From NCBI GenBank assembly GCA_039707465.1, contig CM077645.1, positions 64,005,350 through 64,069,349 of the forward strand: a stretch of 64,000 nt of DNA, written 5' to 3'. A program made the translations under genes and the position numbers. Position 1 is the first letter of the stretch; each line of letters starts with the position of its first letter. This stretch comes from Rhabdophis nuchalis. Its lineage: Eukaryota; Chordata; Lepidosauria; Squamata; Natricidae. Shown here one piece after another: positions 23,187 to 34,544 of this stretch. Under the pieces are notes generated by a model that was not told the origin of the DNA, ran no database searches, and worked only from the letters and a program-made list of their open reading frames with translations.

Positions 23187-23282
23187 CAGAGGTTCCCCAA
23201 CTTGGCAACTTTAAGACTTGTGGACTTCAACTCCCAGAAATCTCCAGCCAGCTCTTAAAGTTGCCAAGTTGGGGAACCTCTG
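23187..23282. mobile_element. 96-bp hAT-like MITE
   Basis: Starts CAGAGGTTCCCCAACTTGG and ends CCAAGTTGGGGAACCTCTG. Flanks gtttaaac (23179-23186) and gtttaaat (23283-23290) match at 7 of 8. The outer arms are perfect inverted repeats; the right arm is shortened. Confidence 0.88.
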
Positions 23283-23290
23283 GTTTAAAT

Positions 23291-23639
23291 AGTTTGGGAC
23301 CTGGTTCATAAGCGTAAGTATATTTTACTGATATATTGCGGACACATTTAATTGTACAAGAGATTGAAACTGAAGCTGAGGACTTCATATATAACAATGA
23401 GGATGTAGTCCCTCTCAGTTTCTAAGAAAAAAAAACAAATTTAAAATATACTTATGGCAAGACATACAGTGACTGTATTTTTGAAGCTTTCTATAACACA
23501 TATACCCATGTACAAGCATGCACACAATATATCTAATTAACTATGGAACTAGGGAGCTGGGGATCCAGAAGAAAGAAAGATGTATTTGTGGAGGAAGGGC
23601 AGAAATACTATTCTAACCAGTTCATTCACCTGAAAAACC
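23291..23639. other. Stretch with no recognised feature
   Basis: A-rich piece near 23426; nothing recognised. Confidence 0.5.
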
Positions 23640-23753
23640 TTCTTCTTCTTCTTCTTCTTCTTCTTCTTCTTCTTCTTCTTCTTCTTCTTCTTCTTCTTCT
23701 TCTTCTTCTTCTTCTTCTTCTTCTTCTTCTTCTTCTTCTTCTTCTTCTTCTTC
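23640..23753. repeat. (TTC)38 trinucleotide array
   Basis: About 38 uninterrupted TTC (GAA on the minus strand) units. The poly-Leu, poly-Ser/Phe and poly-Lys frames across it are artefacts. Confidence 0.97.
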
Positions 23754-24191
23754 ATTTGGTTGCTGTTACAGATGCTTGTTTCTCCCTGGCCTGCTCTCCC
23801 AATATTTTTTTTTTAAAAAACCTTTCTACTTTTGCAAATGTATACTGTTTTTTAAAGCCTCCCCATACTTTCCTCAGTTCTGGTTCTACAGTTCAATAAG
23901 AAGGGGTTGCTTGGAGAATTGGTTAAATTATAAGATGTAGGAATAAGTGCTTTTAAGGAAACAGGATGCACGACAAGTGTAAAGGTCCTTCATTCATCCA
24001 GTATTTTTCATTTGTAAAATTATGTGCCAAATTGCCTTTGTGATAAGAAGGAACCAATGCCTTTTATTCTCCAGGAAATAAACTCTGTTCCAGTTCTACC
24101 AACAAATCTGAGTGGCATTAGGCTGCTTAACTCATTCAAATAGCTCTATCAGGTCCTGGGAGATGGGGTACTGTTATGTGGGGTGAATGTA

Positions 24192-24862
24192 GAATCAGAA
24201 TGGAGCTGGAAGGGACCTTGGAGGTCTTCTAGTCCAGCCCCCTGCTCAAGCAGGAGATCCTATACCATTTCAGACAAGGGACTGTCCAGTCTCTCCCTAA
24301 AAATCTCCAGTGATGAAGCCTCCACAACATCTGAAGGCAAGTTATTCCACTAGTTAATTGTTCTCACTTGTTAGGAAGTTTCTCCTCAATTCTAGGTTGC
24401 TTCTCTCCTTGATTAGTTGACAGCTAATGATTTGTGGCAGCCTCTCAAATACTGAAATACTGCTATCATGTCCCCACTTAGTCCTTCTTTTCTCTAGAGT
24501 AGCCAAATCTAAAGCCCTTCAACTGTTCTTCATATGTTTTAGCCTCCAGACCTTTAATCATCTTAGTTGCTCTTCTTTTCACTTTTTCCATAGTCCCAAC
24601 ATCTTTTGTAATGTGGTGACTAAAACTGGATGTAGTATTCCAGATGTGGTCTTACCAAGGCCTTATAAAGTCCCACTTAGAAAGTGGTAGTAATACTTCA
24701 CATGATTTGATTCTGTGCCTCTGTTTATACAACCAAGGATTGAATTAGCCTTTTGGGCTCCAGTAGTACACTGCTGGCTCATGTTTAAGTAATCGTCGAT
24801 TCAGACTCCAAGGTCTCTCTCACAGTTAGTAAATGCTAGTTTAGCATTTTTTTTCAAGTGCT
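24192..24862 (-). mobile_element. CR1 LINE, 5'-truncated, minus strand
   Basis: The longest inverted CR1 piece here (about 670 bp). The 3' end 'gagctggaagggaccttgga' is at low coordinates, and the upstream region matches VRPHLEYCI and RDLGVL parts of the plus copy at 11540-12345. Many indels indicate an old copy. Confidence 0.82.
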
Positions 24863-25674
24863 AGTTGTTTGCATAGTTAGTAAAGAAATGGTTTTCTAAT
24901 CCAAATGTAATTCCTTTGCTTGAGATTCGATTACCAATGTTAACAGAATAGATGATGAATGTCGAATGATGAAAAAGAAAGTTGTTGATCAGCCAAGGTA
25001 CATGTTATCTCACTACAAAACTGCATCAAGTGAGGGCAAATTACCAGATTGAAAAGTCATTTGTGAAATGTAGTGAACATTGATGAATTACCCCCTCCCA
25101 CACTTTAAAGGCCTATTTTTCCCATGCCTCACACCCAGGGATGCTGGTTCCAATTATATGTTTGGAAGAATGATTGTTTAAAAACAACAACAATGTTGGA
25201 ACAATTGTAAGCTGTGCTAAAGTCTTGGAAAGTAGAACAACTTGTCTTTACCAATGAATATAGAAGTGGTCTGAAGGCTCTGCAATATTTAAAAAAAAAA
25301 ATCTGTCTAAACTATTGTCCTAAAATTATAATGGTGAAGTGGTAAACATAATTTTGGATGAAACTCATTACATGGGTGGACCTATTTTTTTTAATTGAAG
25401 ATGCATAAAGTTGCATCTCACTAAACCTATTTTCAGGTCACTATACTTAGGTACTGTACCTGTTGTATCTCTAAGAAAGAAGGAACCAGTATCCATGCCC
25501 ATAAGTCAAAATGTGGTCCTGAATACTCCCCTCCATGCTTAATTTTCTTTTGTGGCTCTCCCAAAAACTTTTTTCATCTCTTTTGATTAAAAAAAATGAA
25601 GAGAAACTGGCATGCTGCAAAATTTAGTGCCACCTGAAGCATATTTTCTCTTCAGAAGAAGGTATTTCTGCATT
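24863..25674. other. Stretch with no recognised feature
   Basis: Nothing identifiable between two CR1 remnants. Confidence 0.5.
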
Positions 25675-25978
25675 TAACAGAATAACAGAAGGGACCCTGG
25701 AGGTCTTCTAGCCAAACTCCTGCCCAGGAAATTCTCTGTGCTTATGCTCAGGAAACCCTGTACCATTTCAGACAAATGATTGTCCAATCTCTTCTTTAAA
25801 ACTTCCAGTGTTGGAGCACTAACAACTTCTGGATACAAGTTGTTCCACTGATTAATTGTTCTAACAGTCAGGAAATTTCTCCTTCATTCTAGGTTGCTTC
25901 TCTCCTTGATTAGTCTCCACTCATTGCTTCTTGTCCTGAATTCAGGTGCTTTGGAGAATAGGTTGACCCTCTCTTCTT
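25675..25978 (-). mobile_element. CR1 LINE 3' fragment, minus strand
   Basis: 'aacagaagggaccctggagg', 'catttcagacaaatgattgt' and a decayed FLTVRTIN region. It contains an extra 30 bp or so around 25725-25755 relative to sister copies. Confidence 0.8.
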
Positions 25979-26744
25979 ATTTTCTTCTATTTCCTTTCCT
26001 CTTCTGTTGACCACTTAGAAAATGAAAACAATAAGGAGCTGCAACCCCATGGTTCATTAGGAAGTGTTTCAAGAATATGCTGGGAAATGTTGGAAGAATT
26101 AAAATAGACAAACCTTTTGACAGGTTATCCCAACTGGGGACAGTTTTGTGACCAGGAAGGATCTTTGGGAGCAATTTTGTGGCAAGACTTCTTGCACCAT
26201 CTTCACATTTTACATTAACTTGCTATAAAATAGACTAGCCTTTAAGTTGGAAAGTGGATTCCAACACTTCCACGCCTCATTTATCTTTAGAATCATGTGA
26301 AATATAAGGGCAGAGTGCACGGCTTTAATGTTTAAACCAGCGTCAATGCTAAAATTATTCATTGACTTACTCATTACCTACTCATTACACTGGAATCAAA
26401 AGCTATACTCTTATGCTCATTTACTGAGAGCAAGCCTCAGTGAACATTTAGGGTTTATGTCAAAGGAAACCTGTGTAGATTCAGGTTATAAATCTTCCAG
26501 GCTTAAAAAACAAATCTATATGTCTTAGTTTTACTCTTTGAACGTAGCAAACCTTTGGCAGAATTCATAATTAAACTATGGAATTTTTTACTGCAAGGCT
26601 AAACAAATTAATGGATGTTAATATGATAAGGGTACTAGTTTTATTAAAATTAAAAATACCTCCTCTGTTTCCAACATCAGAGGTGGTTTGTACATTTCTA
26701 TTTGTGATTCAGAGCTAGATAAACTTTTAAAGCCCTTAGTATCA
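25979..26744. other. Stretch with no recognised feature
   Basis: AT-rich, no repeat signature identified. Confidence 0.5.
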
Positions 26745-27035
26745 TCTTAACAATGGCCATTCAGATGCTTGTCAACTGGCATGTATTTATGGATGTTACA
26801 GGGTCCTGGAGTAATGTGATCCCCTTTTGCAACTGTCTGGCAAGCCAAGTCAATGAGGAATCCAGATTCATGTTACTAACTTAATAACGGCAGTGATTCA
26901 CTTAACAAACGTGGCCAGGAAAGTCATAAAAATAGAGCAAAACTCCCTTTTAACGACTCTTTTGCTTAACAATGAAAGTTTTGGTCTCCAATTCTGGTCA
27001 TAAGGTTAGGACTCTCTGCAAGTGATCCTGGAAAA
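26745..27035. mobile_element. Reverse-oriented copy of the 6446-6815 repeat family
   Basis: Shares, in reverse complement, the phrases around 'gatccccttttgcaac', 'ggaatccagattcatgttac' and 'cacttaacaaacgtgg' with 6446-6815. Strongly diverged; ends unclear. Confidence 0.6.
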
Positions 27036-27065
27036 AGATGCGACCATTTTAATGAGTTGCTAACA

Positions 27066-27200
27066 CAGGGGTCTCCAACCTTTGCAACTTTAAGTCTGAA
27101 GGACTTCAGGTCCCAGAATTCTCCAGCCAGCTTTGCTGGCTGGAGAATTCTGGGAGCTGAAGTCCTTCAGACTTAAAGTTGCAAAGGTTGGAGACCCCTG
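27066..27200. mobile_element. 135-bp palindromic hAT-like MITE, intact
   Basis: Arms of 66 bp with one mismatch around a TTT centre, termini CAGGGGTCTCC and GGAGACCCCTG. A perfect 8-bp duplication tgctaaca flanks it (27058-27065 and 27201-27208). Best-preserved member in the window. Confidence 0.95.
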
Positions 27201-27208
27201 TGCTAACA

Positions 27209-28517
27209 TGCTGAGGGTGATTCCTCTGAGCTCTAAAACAGTTTTTTCAGAAATGAAGCTAAGGCACTTCACAGTTATACAATAACATACATGTATACAG
27301 ACACACCAGATATGCTCAGGCTGTTATGGTGAATGTTTTGTAATGATCAACTTTTGACTGTTAAATACAGTTATTGTTTTGTTTTCTATAACTGCAAAGC
27401 TTTTCAGAGCTCTTTTGCAAAGAATATAATGCACATTAACTTGCCTTCTGTTTATTTTAGTCTGTCAACAGGTAGGCAAAGTTATTGTGACTGCTTTTAA
27501 ATCAGTATTGTAAAAAAAAAAATCAAACAGATTAGAATTCATTACTGAATGATCGTTTAAGGAAACTGAGTTAGAAAAAAAAACTACACAAAACATGGTT
27601 CAAACGATTAATGTTTTTTTAAAAATAAATTTGAGTATAAATGTAAAGAATCCATTCATTTGTGGTTTCTCTGAGGGAGAAAATTGCAACATTGAGTAGG
27701 AGCATTGGAATTTCAGCATTATTCATCATTTTCAAATTTCAAACAAAGGAAATACCTGATAATTTTTCTTTCCTTTTCAACTCTGGGAAGCATCCATATG
27801 GAATTTCTTTTAGATCCTTTGGAATTAGTGCTTCAGAAAAATCCACAGTCTTCACTAGTTGGATAATGTACTGAAAGGTTTGGATTTTTCAGGGGATTTT
27901 GTATATTTTCAAAGGGATTGAAGTAGTCACCCATAAATGAAATGCGATCAGGAGCCTAAGTTATAGAGGCACTGGAATTAACATGGAGACAACCACATCA
28001 ACTGAGCAGGCAACTGGAGAGCATAGTAACTCTGCTTTTTAGAACTCAAAAACAAGGAACATGGCTGTTGGAAAATGAAAGCTGAGATTCTGAGAAAGTC
28101 CAATTCTGCACCACATTCCAGCTTCCATGCTGAGTGACGCCTATGCAGAATATGCAAAGCTCGGGATTTAGGCTTTCTTGTGCAGCTGTGTATCCATGTG
28201 TCAAACTGATATACATTTCTTCTTCTTGAATGAAGCTAGCAGCATTATTGTTGACAAACTGGGATTTAACAAAGACTCAATTCAAGCACAGCTCTTAAAA
28301 TTATTACTATTCATGACACGGAACATCCAGGATGTTACTTTTGTTTACCAAAATATCAGATCATGGCTTCATTTTTGTGACACATGTATGCTTTTCGCAC
28401 ATGTATTGTTATCTAGTTGTTTCATTCTTTGGCTTGAGATGCCACATGCCATAATTTAAGTTACTGTGCAGTTGCTCAAAGCCAACCCCAGTTTTGGTTC
28501 CAAAGTAAATGGTTAAG
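27209..28517. other. Stretch with no recognised feature
   Basis: Several short frames (for example 27662-27874) resemble no protein. Confidence 0.5.
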
Positions 28518-28525
28518 TTATAGAG

Positions 28526-28856
28526 CAGGTGTGTCAAACTCAAGGCCTGCGGGTTGATGTGGTCCATGGGATGCTTAGATCTGGCCTGTGGGTCCACACT
28601 GGAAATAGCAAAGGACTCTCCCGCAGTGCCTCTGCCAGCAAAAACAGACCTTGATTTCTCTGGCAGAGGGTTGCAGGAGACTGTCATAGCTAGAAATGGA
28701 GCTAGGGAGTCCATTTTCGCTGGCAGAGCTCTTGGGCCACCACAGGCTCCCCAACACGAGTGATGTCAAGGTGGCCACACTCACCCTGACCATGCCCCCC
28801 CAAAGTCAAACACAACCCTGATGCGGGCCTCAATGAAATTGAGTTTGACACCCCTG
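28526..28856. mobile_element. 331-bp hAT-like MITE
   Basis: Starts CAGGTGTGTCAAACTC and ends GAGTTTGACACCCCTG. Flanks ttatagag (28518-28525) and ttctagag (28857-28864) match at 7 of 8. The interior is moderately GC-rich with no frame of interest. A SINE begins within a few bases of its right end. Confidence 0.88.
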
Positions 28857-28860
28857 TTCT

Positions 28861-29040
28861 AGAGGTTAAAGTGCTGGCCTAGAAAGCAGGAGATGGTGAG
28901 TTCTTGCCCTCCCTTAGTTATGCAAGCTGACTGGGTTACTTTGGGCCAGTCTTCTTTTCTCAGCCAACCAACTTCACAGAGTTTTTGTTGTGGGGAAAAT
29001 AAAAGAAAGGAACATTATGTTTGTCATCTTGAATAATAAT
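28861..29040 (+). mobile_element. MIR/core-like tRNA-derived SINE
   Basis: 'ttaaagtgctggcctagaaa', 'gcaggagatggtgagttc' (decayed B box), 'gactgggttactttgggcca', 'cttcacagagtttttgttgt', and an AAT/AAC-rich tail. Order and content resemble a common squamate core SINE. Family named from memory. Confidence 0.6.
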
Positions 29041-29330
29041 AACAACAACAACAAAACAACAACAGTAATACCTATTGTCAACAGGGCACTTGGTATCATG
29101 TCCAAGAATTTTATAAAACACATCAAGAAATTGCAGCATACTGCAATAACACCAGTGGAACTGCAAAAAACTGTGCTACTCAGTCATCATACATCTTAAG
29201 AAGGTACTTGATTGATACCTAGGACGCTGGCAGCAGCTATTAGCACCAGTCAATGGTATTTGTGATGCATTTTTGAATGTTCAGTTGACTGGGTTTCATG
29301 TTTAATGAGAAAAGTATATAATAATAACAA
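29041..29330 (+). pseudogene. R4/Dong-like LINE ORF C-terminus remnant
   Basis: The plus strand reads TTTVIPIVNRALGIMSKNF, then KHIKKL, then VELQKTVLL in one frame, followed by a decayed region and AAT/AAC-rich tail near 29320-29340. This block (VIPIVxGALG ... LQKxALLGT) is the C-terminal signature I associate with R4/Dong-clade LINEs. The reverse transcriptase itself is missing. The downstream trinucleotide tail also fits that clade. Confidence 0.6.
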
Positions 29331-29339
29331 TAACAATGT

Positions 29340-31332
29340 AGATAAATAGAATAAGAATAATTATTGTTGCTGTACTAGCAATTATTCCATGCCCACAGTA
29401 ATATCACGAATAGTAATACTTGTACAAAAACATTGTTGCATCCCATAATTATGTGTGTCGCTGAATTCTACCATCTAGTGTGGTGATAAAGGGTGAAACA
29501 AACTTCTGTTTTCCATTCTAAAGTGCAGCTAGATTTTCTTTCAGATTTTTTAATATTATTTGAAAGTTTCCTTTCTTGTTATACTGTATAGTGCTTCCCC
29601 CTTTTTAAAAAATACATATCTGTTCTGACTCCCTCCTTCACAAGGCAAATGGCTAAACTGACTAATACTTGGCAGCTTACCTGAACTAACCTGAACTAGA
29701 CTGAAAGATTACACGACACAATTCTCCGACTCTGTAGCTTCTCTGTTGTTTCCTGCAAACCTACTGTTCACAGAGGATTTCTTTTAAAGCCTCTTGGGAA
29801 GGGCCAGGCAATTAGGCAGCTGATACTGATTATCTCCGATGGCATCGTTCTGCTAATTGCCTCCTCTCAATCCTTAGCCTGACATCCGGGACAAACTGGG
29901 TTTCCTCCTCTAGAGCCGACTCATAGGACTCCTCACTAGAGGAATCCATCAGCAGCTCATCCGGAGCTGGCTGGACCACAACGCATATCATGGGTGTGAA
30001 GCCTTTTTTCTTCTGACAAAAGGCCTATCGGAGAAGGTCTGTTATGATGTCATTGCTTGGGATGTAAATGAATCATGACAAAGAGGGGAGGCAATGAAAT
30101 ATACTGGGTGTCAACTATTATGAAAGCCATAACAGACCAAAACACCTTTGGGGGAAACTTGTCACTAAGATAACCACAATAATTTTATATGCCACTCATA
30201 AGAATTCCTTCCAAACATTTTTCTCTGTTAAAAAACAAGCAAGCAGTTTCCAGCGCATCCAACTGAATGAAAATGTTTTAAAAAGGGAGAGATTTTTGGA
30301 ACAATATTAGCACGTACAGATCCTGCCAAGAGAAGCCACTTTGGCACCACAAAAGCTGAGACAGCTTGCCATGATTATGAAGCCTGGTTTCACCCAGCTC
30401 TTCAAAGTTCAGATCTACTCTTCAGTCTGAAACTCAAAGAAATGCTGATGTGCCAAATCTGATTCTTAATTAGGCTTAGTTCAGGCTCCTGTTACCATCT
30501 CTGATGCTAATAATACTCAAATAAAGTTAAATAATCTCTTCTGAGATATTCAAAGGTACCATTCATTCAATCCATGCCCAGTTCTAAAACATTAATTACT
30601 GGTATAATTGTATTAAAAGACAAACCAGGAATTAATCCAGTCTCCTACATTTTTAATTTTAAAAAACGTGATGTTCTTTAATGAACACACCCAAAAGCCC
30701 CAGATCAAAGGCGCAGACATCTTTCATTTTATCTCTACTCAATCTGTTCCTGAGCCATAGGGCAGGCTACTAGCCAAGCTTTTAATACGCTTTTCTTTCT
30801 TAGCACCTGATTCTTCTAATACCAAAGCTCAGCATCCAAAAATGATTATGCCGCCTGGAGCTTTCTCTCCATTACTTAGATTGTGACAGTTTCATACAGT
30901 AGTGTTGCCTTTTCATGACACCGTGTTTACCGCAAAGAAAATGAGGTCTCTTTCTTGAAGAGTTACCTGTGGGGGAGTCAGGCAGAGGAAGACCCCCGTT
31001 GAAAGCAAAGACATGGAGGAGATAGTGCAAACAATGAAAGTCAAGGAGAGCTGAAATCGAGCTACAAAAGGGAGGAGCTGTGATCCTTCTCCCTTGATCC
31101 AAAGAGATCAGGAGGCTGGGGCAGATGCTGAACTTTTAGGCATGGAGGGATATGAGAGGAGATAAAACAATAAATATATTTCTCCCTTTTTATCCTAGTT
31201 AATTGTGATTTTTCTGCTTTTATTTCCTGGTCTATAAGAGAATAAAGATTGGTTAATTGAGTGAGTGAGAGGAGACTGATGACAGCAGGATGATCCAATT
31301 AGGTATTTTAAGTGCACTTATTGTGATGGTTC
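29340..31332. other. Stretch with a possible unnamed repeat
   Basis: The part at 29755-30000 is less AT-rich than its surroundings and may belong to a dispersed family, judged from memory only. No terminal repeats or coding signature found. Confidence 0.35.
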
Positions 31333-32249
31333 AAATACTTTGGCCAACTAGAGACACGTTTCCGGTTTTGGAGGCGACGGTCGTGTTTTCCTACACGTCT
31401 GTCGCTGGGTTCTCTTGATGGGCGCCTTCGGGGGCAGGGGGGGCGTGAAGAGCCCCCCTCCATAAGGGCGGTTGCGGTGAGACCCCCACTTCGACGGTGG
31501 TCGGGGGGCATCCCGCTGCGCCGTAGGAGCCAAGAGACGGAGTGCGGGGGGAATGTTTTCATCTTCGCTGAAGGAGCCGGAACAGATGGAGGATTTCGCA
31601 CAGAAACAGAAATACCGGGGTTGAATGGCTGCGCCGAGACTCCGGATTAGTTATGCATGGAATGTGAGTTATTTACCTTGATTTTCTACATTCAATTTTT
31701 GAAAAGAAGAAATAGAGGGGGGAATTAGAAACCCCCCCACTTGGAAATAAAAGCAGCATTTGGAAATCGCCCCCGCGATCGGGAGAGAGTGAAAGTGACA
31801 TCCGATTGACTGTTAGTAAAAGGAAATGTATCATTAAGCAAGGAATTGCTGTAAAAACATTCCATCTGAGTCTTGCTACAGTTACAATGAACTTGTTATA
31901 AACTTTCACTCCTTTCACCACTGCCAGTGAGGTGGAAAGATGGTGCTTCTTTGTTCCCAGAAGAGAAAGTTTTTTTGATTATAAACATTCCTCCAGTTTA
32001 ACAAGATAAGCAAAAATAACGTAAAATATATAAAAGAGCCTACTCAAGTGACTTTCAGCATTCTCTCCTATTGTGAAACCTTCCCTTTTTTTTTTCTTTT
32101 GGACAATACAATTTGATTTCTTCTCTGGACTTTCTAAAAACAATTTGAACTATAACAAGGGTTTGTCTTTGTCTTGGACTTCACAGACTGCCTGCCCACC
32201 GATGCCATATTTTTAAATTTTCTTTTCATAAAGACTTAAAACTTTAATT

Positions 32250-32543
32250 ATGGCAACAAGAAAGCCTCCACCTGGTAAATCATCTTCAGCACCATCATCT
32301 ACAAAACCAAGCCCTACGTTACAGACAAAAATCACCACAATGCTGCAGAAGGAAACAGAAGCAGAGGAACCTAAATCAACATCGGTAGATGAGATGTTTC
32401 AGAAAATAATGAATGAAATACAACAAATTCGGAAAGACAACTTAAGCACAAGACTGGAACTGTTGGAGGCACAAAGAGAAATAACAAATAATAAGCAAAA
32501 GATTGAGGGGTTGGAGGGAGGGGCAGTTGGTATGAAGAGATAA
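32250..32543 (+). pseudogene. ORF1p N-terminal part of element A
   Basis: Starts MATRKPPPGK with a basic Ser/Pro/Thr-rich leader, then a heptad-like segment from about residue 48 (VDEMFQKIMNEIQQIRKDNL...LELLEAQREI) consistent with the L1 ORF1p coiled coil that drives trimerisation. It ends EGLEGGAVGMKR and a stop, where B has EGGLVGAKGELKN. The frame shift or stop lies just before the B insertion point (32566). Compared with B, it has about 20 extra residues at the N-terminus. Confidence 0.8.
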
Positions 32544-32565
32544 AGGACTTTAAAAAAGAACTTAT

Positions 32566-34530
32566 CTTCTGGTTCCGCCTTCCAGCGGCGACGGACGAGT
32601 CTTGGGACTCGTCCGCCGTTTTGTTCTTTTTTCTGCCCCCCAAAGGGGGTGAGGCACCCCCTTTTTGGGGGCCTTCCATAGGGCTGGCTCGCCTGGGTCT
32701 GTTTATCCCAGCGGCGGCGGGTAAACGGCCCTTGTCTTCGGCCTAGGTGAGAGGAGACATGCTGCGGGGGGTTTTCCCTTCGCCAATGGAGGACGGCAAC
32801 GAACGAGGAATTTGAAAAGAGCTGAGTGTTCGGGTCGGAAGGCTTCCCGGGGCTTTGGCGGCGAGGTGAAGAGTGAGTGATTTATTTATTTGTGCTGGCA
32901 GCCTGGATTGAAAGAACATAGAGGGGGGTGTTTGTTTGCTAAAACCCCCCTCGGATTTAAAGCGGCGCTTGGAAATGGCTCCTCATTGCGAGGAAGCGGA
33001 CATTTCGCATCCGGACTGTTTTGAAGGCAAGTGAAAGTGTTTTGCGGCTTGTTTCTTTACGATGTATCTAAGTCCGGCTGGCTTGAAACAATTTTTCTTT
33101 TGTTATTTTCTCCTGCTGGCTCTCAGACTGGGCGGTGGAGGATGGCTGCCCTTTGTTCCTGAATGATATTTTTGTTTATGGAAAATTACCAACATCTCTT
33201 TGTGATTTGGACTCCCTCTCTCTACTAATGAAGAAATTTCTGGATTAATTGATTCCTTCCCTGGAGTGCCTTCTTTGCTATAATTATTGACTGTGAAAAG
33301 TGTTTCTCTTCTGGGTCTTGAACTTTTTACAACTCTCATTTGAACTTTTCTCCTGATCTGCTTCAACGGCCCCACCCAAAAAACGCCATCTTAGTGGCAC
33401 TGACTTTAACAGCTTACCATGGCATCAAAATCAGAATTGGCAGGATTGGAACAAAGAATGACGTCAATGGAATCAGTGTTACAAGCTTTGGTGCAGGAAA
33501 TTAATGCTTTCAGAGAAGATAATAGCAGCTTCAAGAAGGATCTTTTGGAAACACGGAAGCAAGTGCTGGAGAACACACAGAAGACTGAGGAGCTGGAAGG
33601 GGGTTTGGTTGGGGCAAAGGGAGAGCTTAAAAATGTTAGTAGTGAGGTTGGAGAACTGACTGGGCATATGTCTAGGATGGATTTTGAAAGGATGTCATAT
33701 TTTTTAAGTTTTCAGAACATTTCTGAAGAATCTGGTGAATGTCTTCCTGAACTCATGAGTACAATTTTAGCAGACTATTTACATAAACCTAAAGATGAGA
33801 TCAGGGGGGACATTGACCTAGTCTACAGAATAAATTCGACATATGCCAGGATAAATGAAGTACCCAGAGAGATACATATTAAATTTGTTAGAAGGTCTAC
33901 CAGAGAGGGAATTTTGAAGGCGCAGAGAGAGGGGCCGTTAATTTACCAACAAAAGGAAGTCGCCATCTTGAAGCAGATCCCAAAAAAGATTAGAGAGATG
34001 AGAAGGAGGTATTCCTTCTTATCCAAAAAATTGTTTGACCAAGGGATTTGGTTTAAGTGGGCGATGCCAGAAGGGATGTTGGTATTCTGGGATGAAGGAA
34101 GAGTAAGGATTAAAACAGTTGTTGAGGCAGAAGCCCTTCTTAAAAAACATTCCTCTGTCCTGGAGGACGATTCAGGGGGGGCAGAGGGGGCACGGTCCCG
34201 CCCGCTGGGGGCCAGGGAGGAGAAAAAGAAGATACAATTGCCAAGAGACTTAGATCAAAAAAATAACTTTGCTTTTTTATTAACATTGTATAACCTTTAT
34301 ATCTGGATGTTTGTACACAACTGCCAGCATAGAATTGAGAATTTTGGAAACATGTACTTATTTTCACCTTGTAGTATTTTTGAAAAATGTTTTTCTTTAA
34401 TGTTTTATTATGAAGCCCTGGAAGGGCCAATGATCCCGACGCGAAAGTTCTTAAAATGTTTCTGTATCACTTATCCTACCCTTTTGGAAAATGGTAAAAA
34501 CCAATAAAACTTTTTCAATATATATATATA
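32566..34530 (+). mobile_element. ORF1-only L1-type element B, nested in A
   Basis: 1965 bp bounded by a 14-bp duplication aaaaaagaacttat (32552-32565 and 34531-34544) that splits element A's ORF1. Structure: GC-rich 5' UTR 32566-33418, ORF1 from 33419, 3' UTR with AATAAA at 34503 and a TA/A-rich tail. The A-rich duplication fits L1 endonuclease target choice. It was inserted after A, and its ORF1 is better preserved. No ORF2 is present between ORF1 and the 3' UTR. Confidence 0.9.
33419..34507 (+). CDS. L1-type ORF1p (RNA-binding chaperone) of element B, C-terminally extended
   Basis: 362 codons. Residues about 8-85 form a coiled coil (LAGLEQRMTSMESVLQALV, LLETRKQVLEN). Residues about 95-175 look like the L1 ORF1p RRM (FERMSYFLSFQNISE, DIDLVYRINS, PREIHIKFVRRSTREGILKA). 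Residues about 180-250 match the C-terminal domain (VAILKQIPKKIREMRRRY, WAMPEGMLVFWDEGRVRI, EAEALLKK). In L1 biology this protein trimerises, coats its own RNA and aids target-primed reverse transcription. Compared with element A, whose ORF1 ends in KRLRSQK and a stop, a small indel near 34225 shifts the frame, so the last 80 or so residues (from about 280, hydrophobic and untypical) are 3' UTR sequence read through. Likely non-functional now, but the core is intact. Start chosen at the first ATG after the 5' UTR. Confidence 0.85.
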   Translation: MASKSELAGLEQRMTSMESVLQALVQEINAFREDNSSFKKDLLETRKQVLENTQKTEELEGGLVGAKGELKNVSSEVGELTGHMSRMDFERMSYFLSFQNISEESGECLPELMSTILADYLHKPKDEIRGDIDLVYRINSTYARINEVPREIHIKFVRRSTREGILKAQREGPLIYQQKEVAILKQIPKKIREMRRRYSFLSKKLFDQGIWFKWAMPEGMLVFWDEGRVRIKTVVEAEALLKKHSSVLEDDSGGAEGARSRPLGAREEKKKIQLPRDLDQKNNFAFLLTLYNLYIWMFVHNCQHRIENFGNMYLFSPCSIFEKCFSLMFYYEALEGPMIPTRKFLKCFCITYPTLLENGKNQ

Positions 34531-34544
34531 AAAAAAGAACTTAT

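Noticed and set aside
23543..23899. 118-codon frame with a long poly-Leu run
   Set aside because: Translation of the TTC array; the ends share no known protein.
27662..27874. 70-codon plus-strand frame in repeat-free sequence
   Set aside because: No splice signals, domain or compositional support beyond chance in AT-rich DNA.
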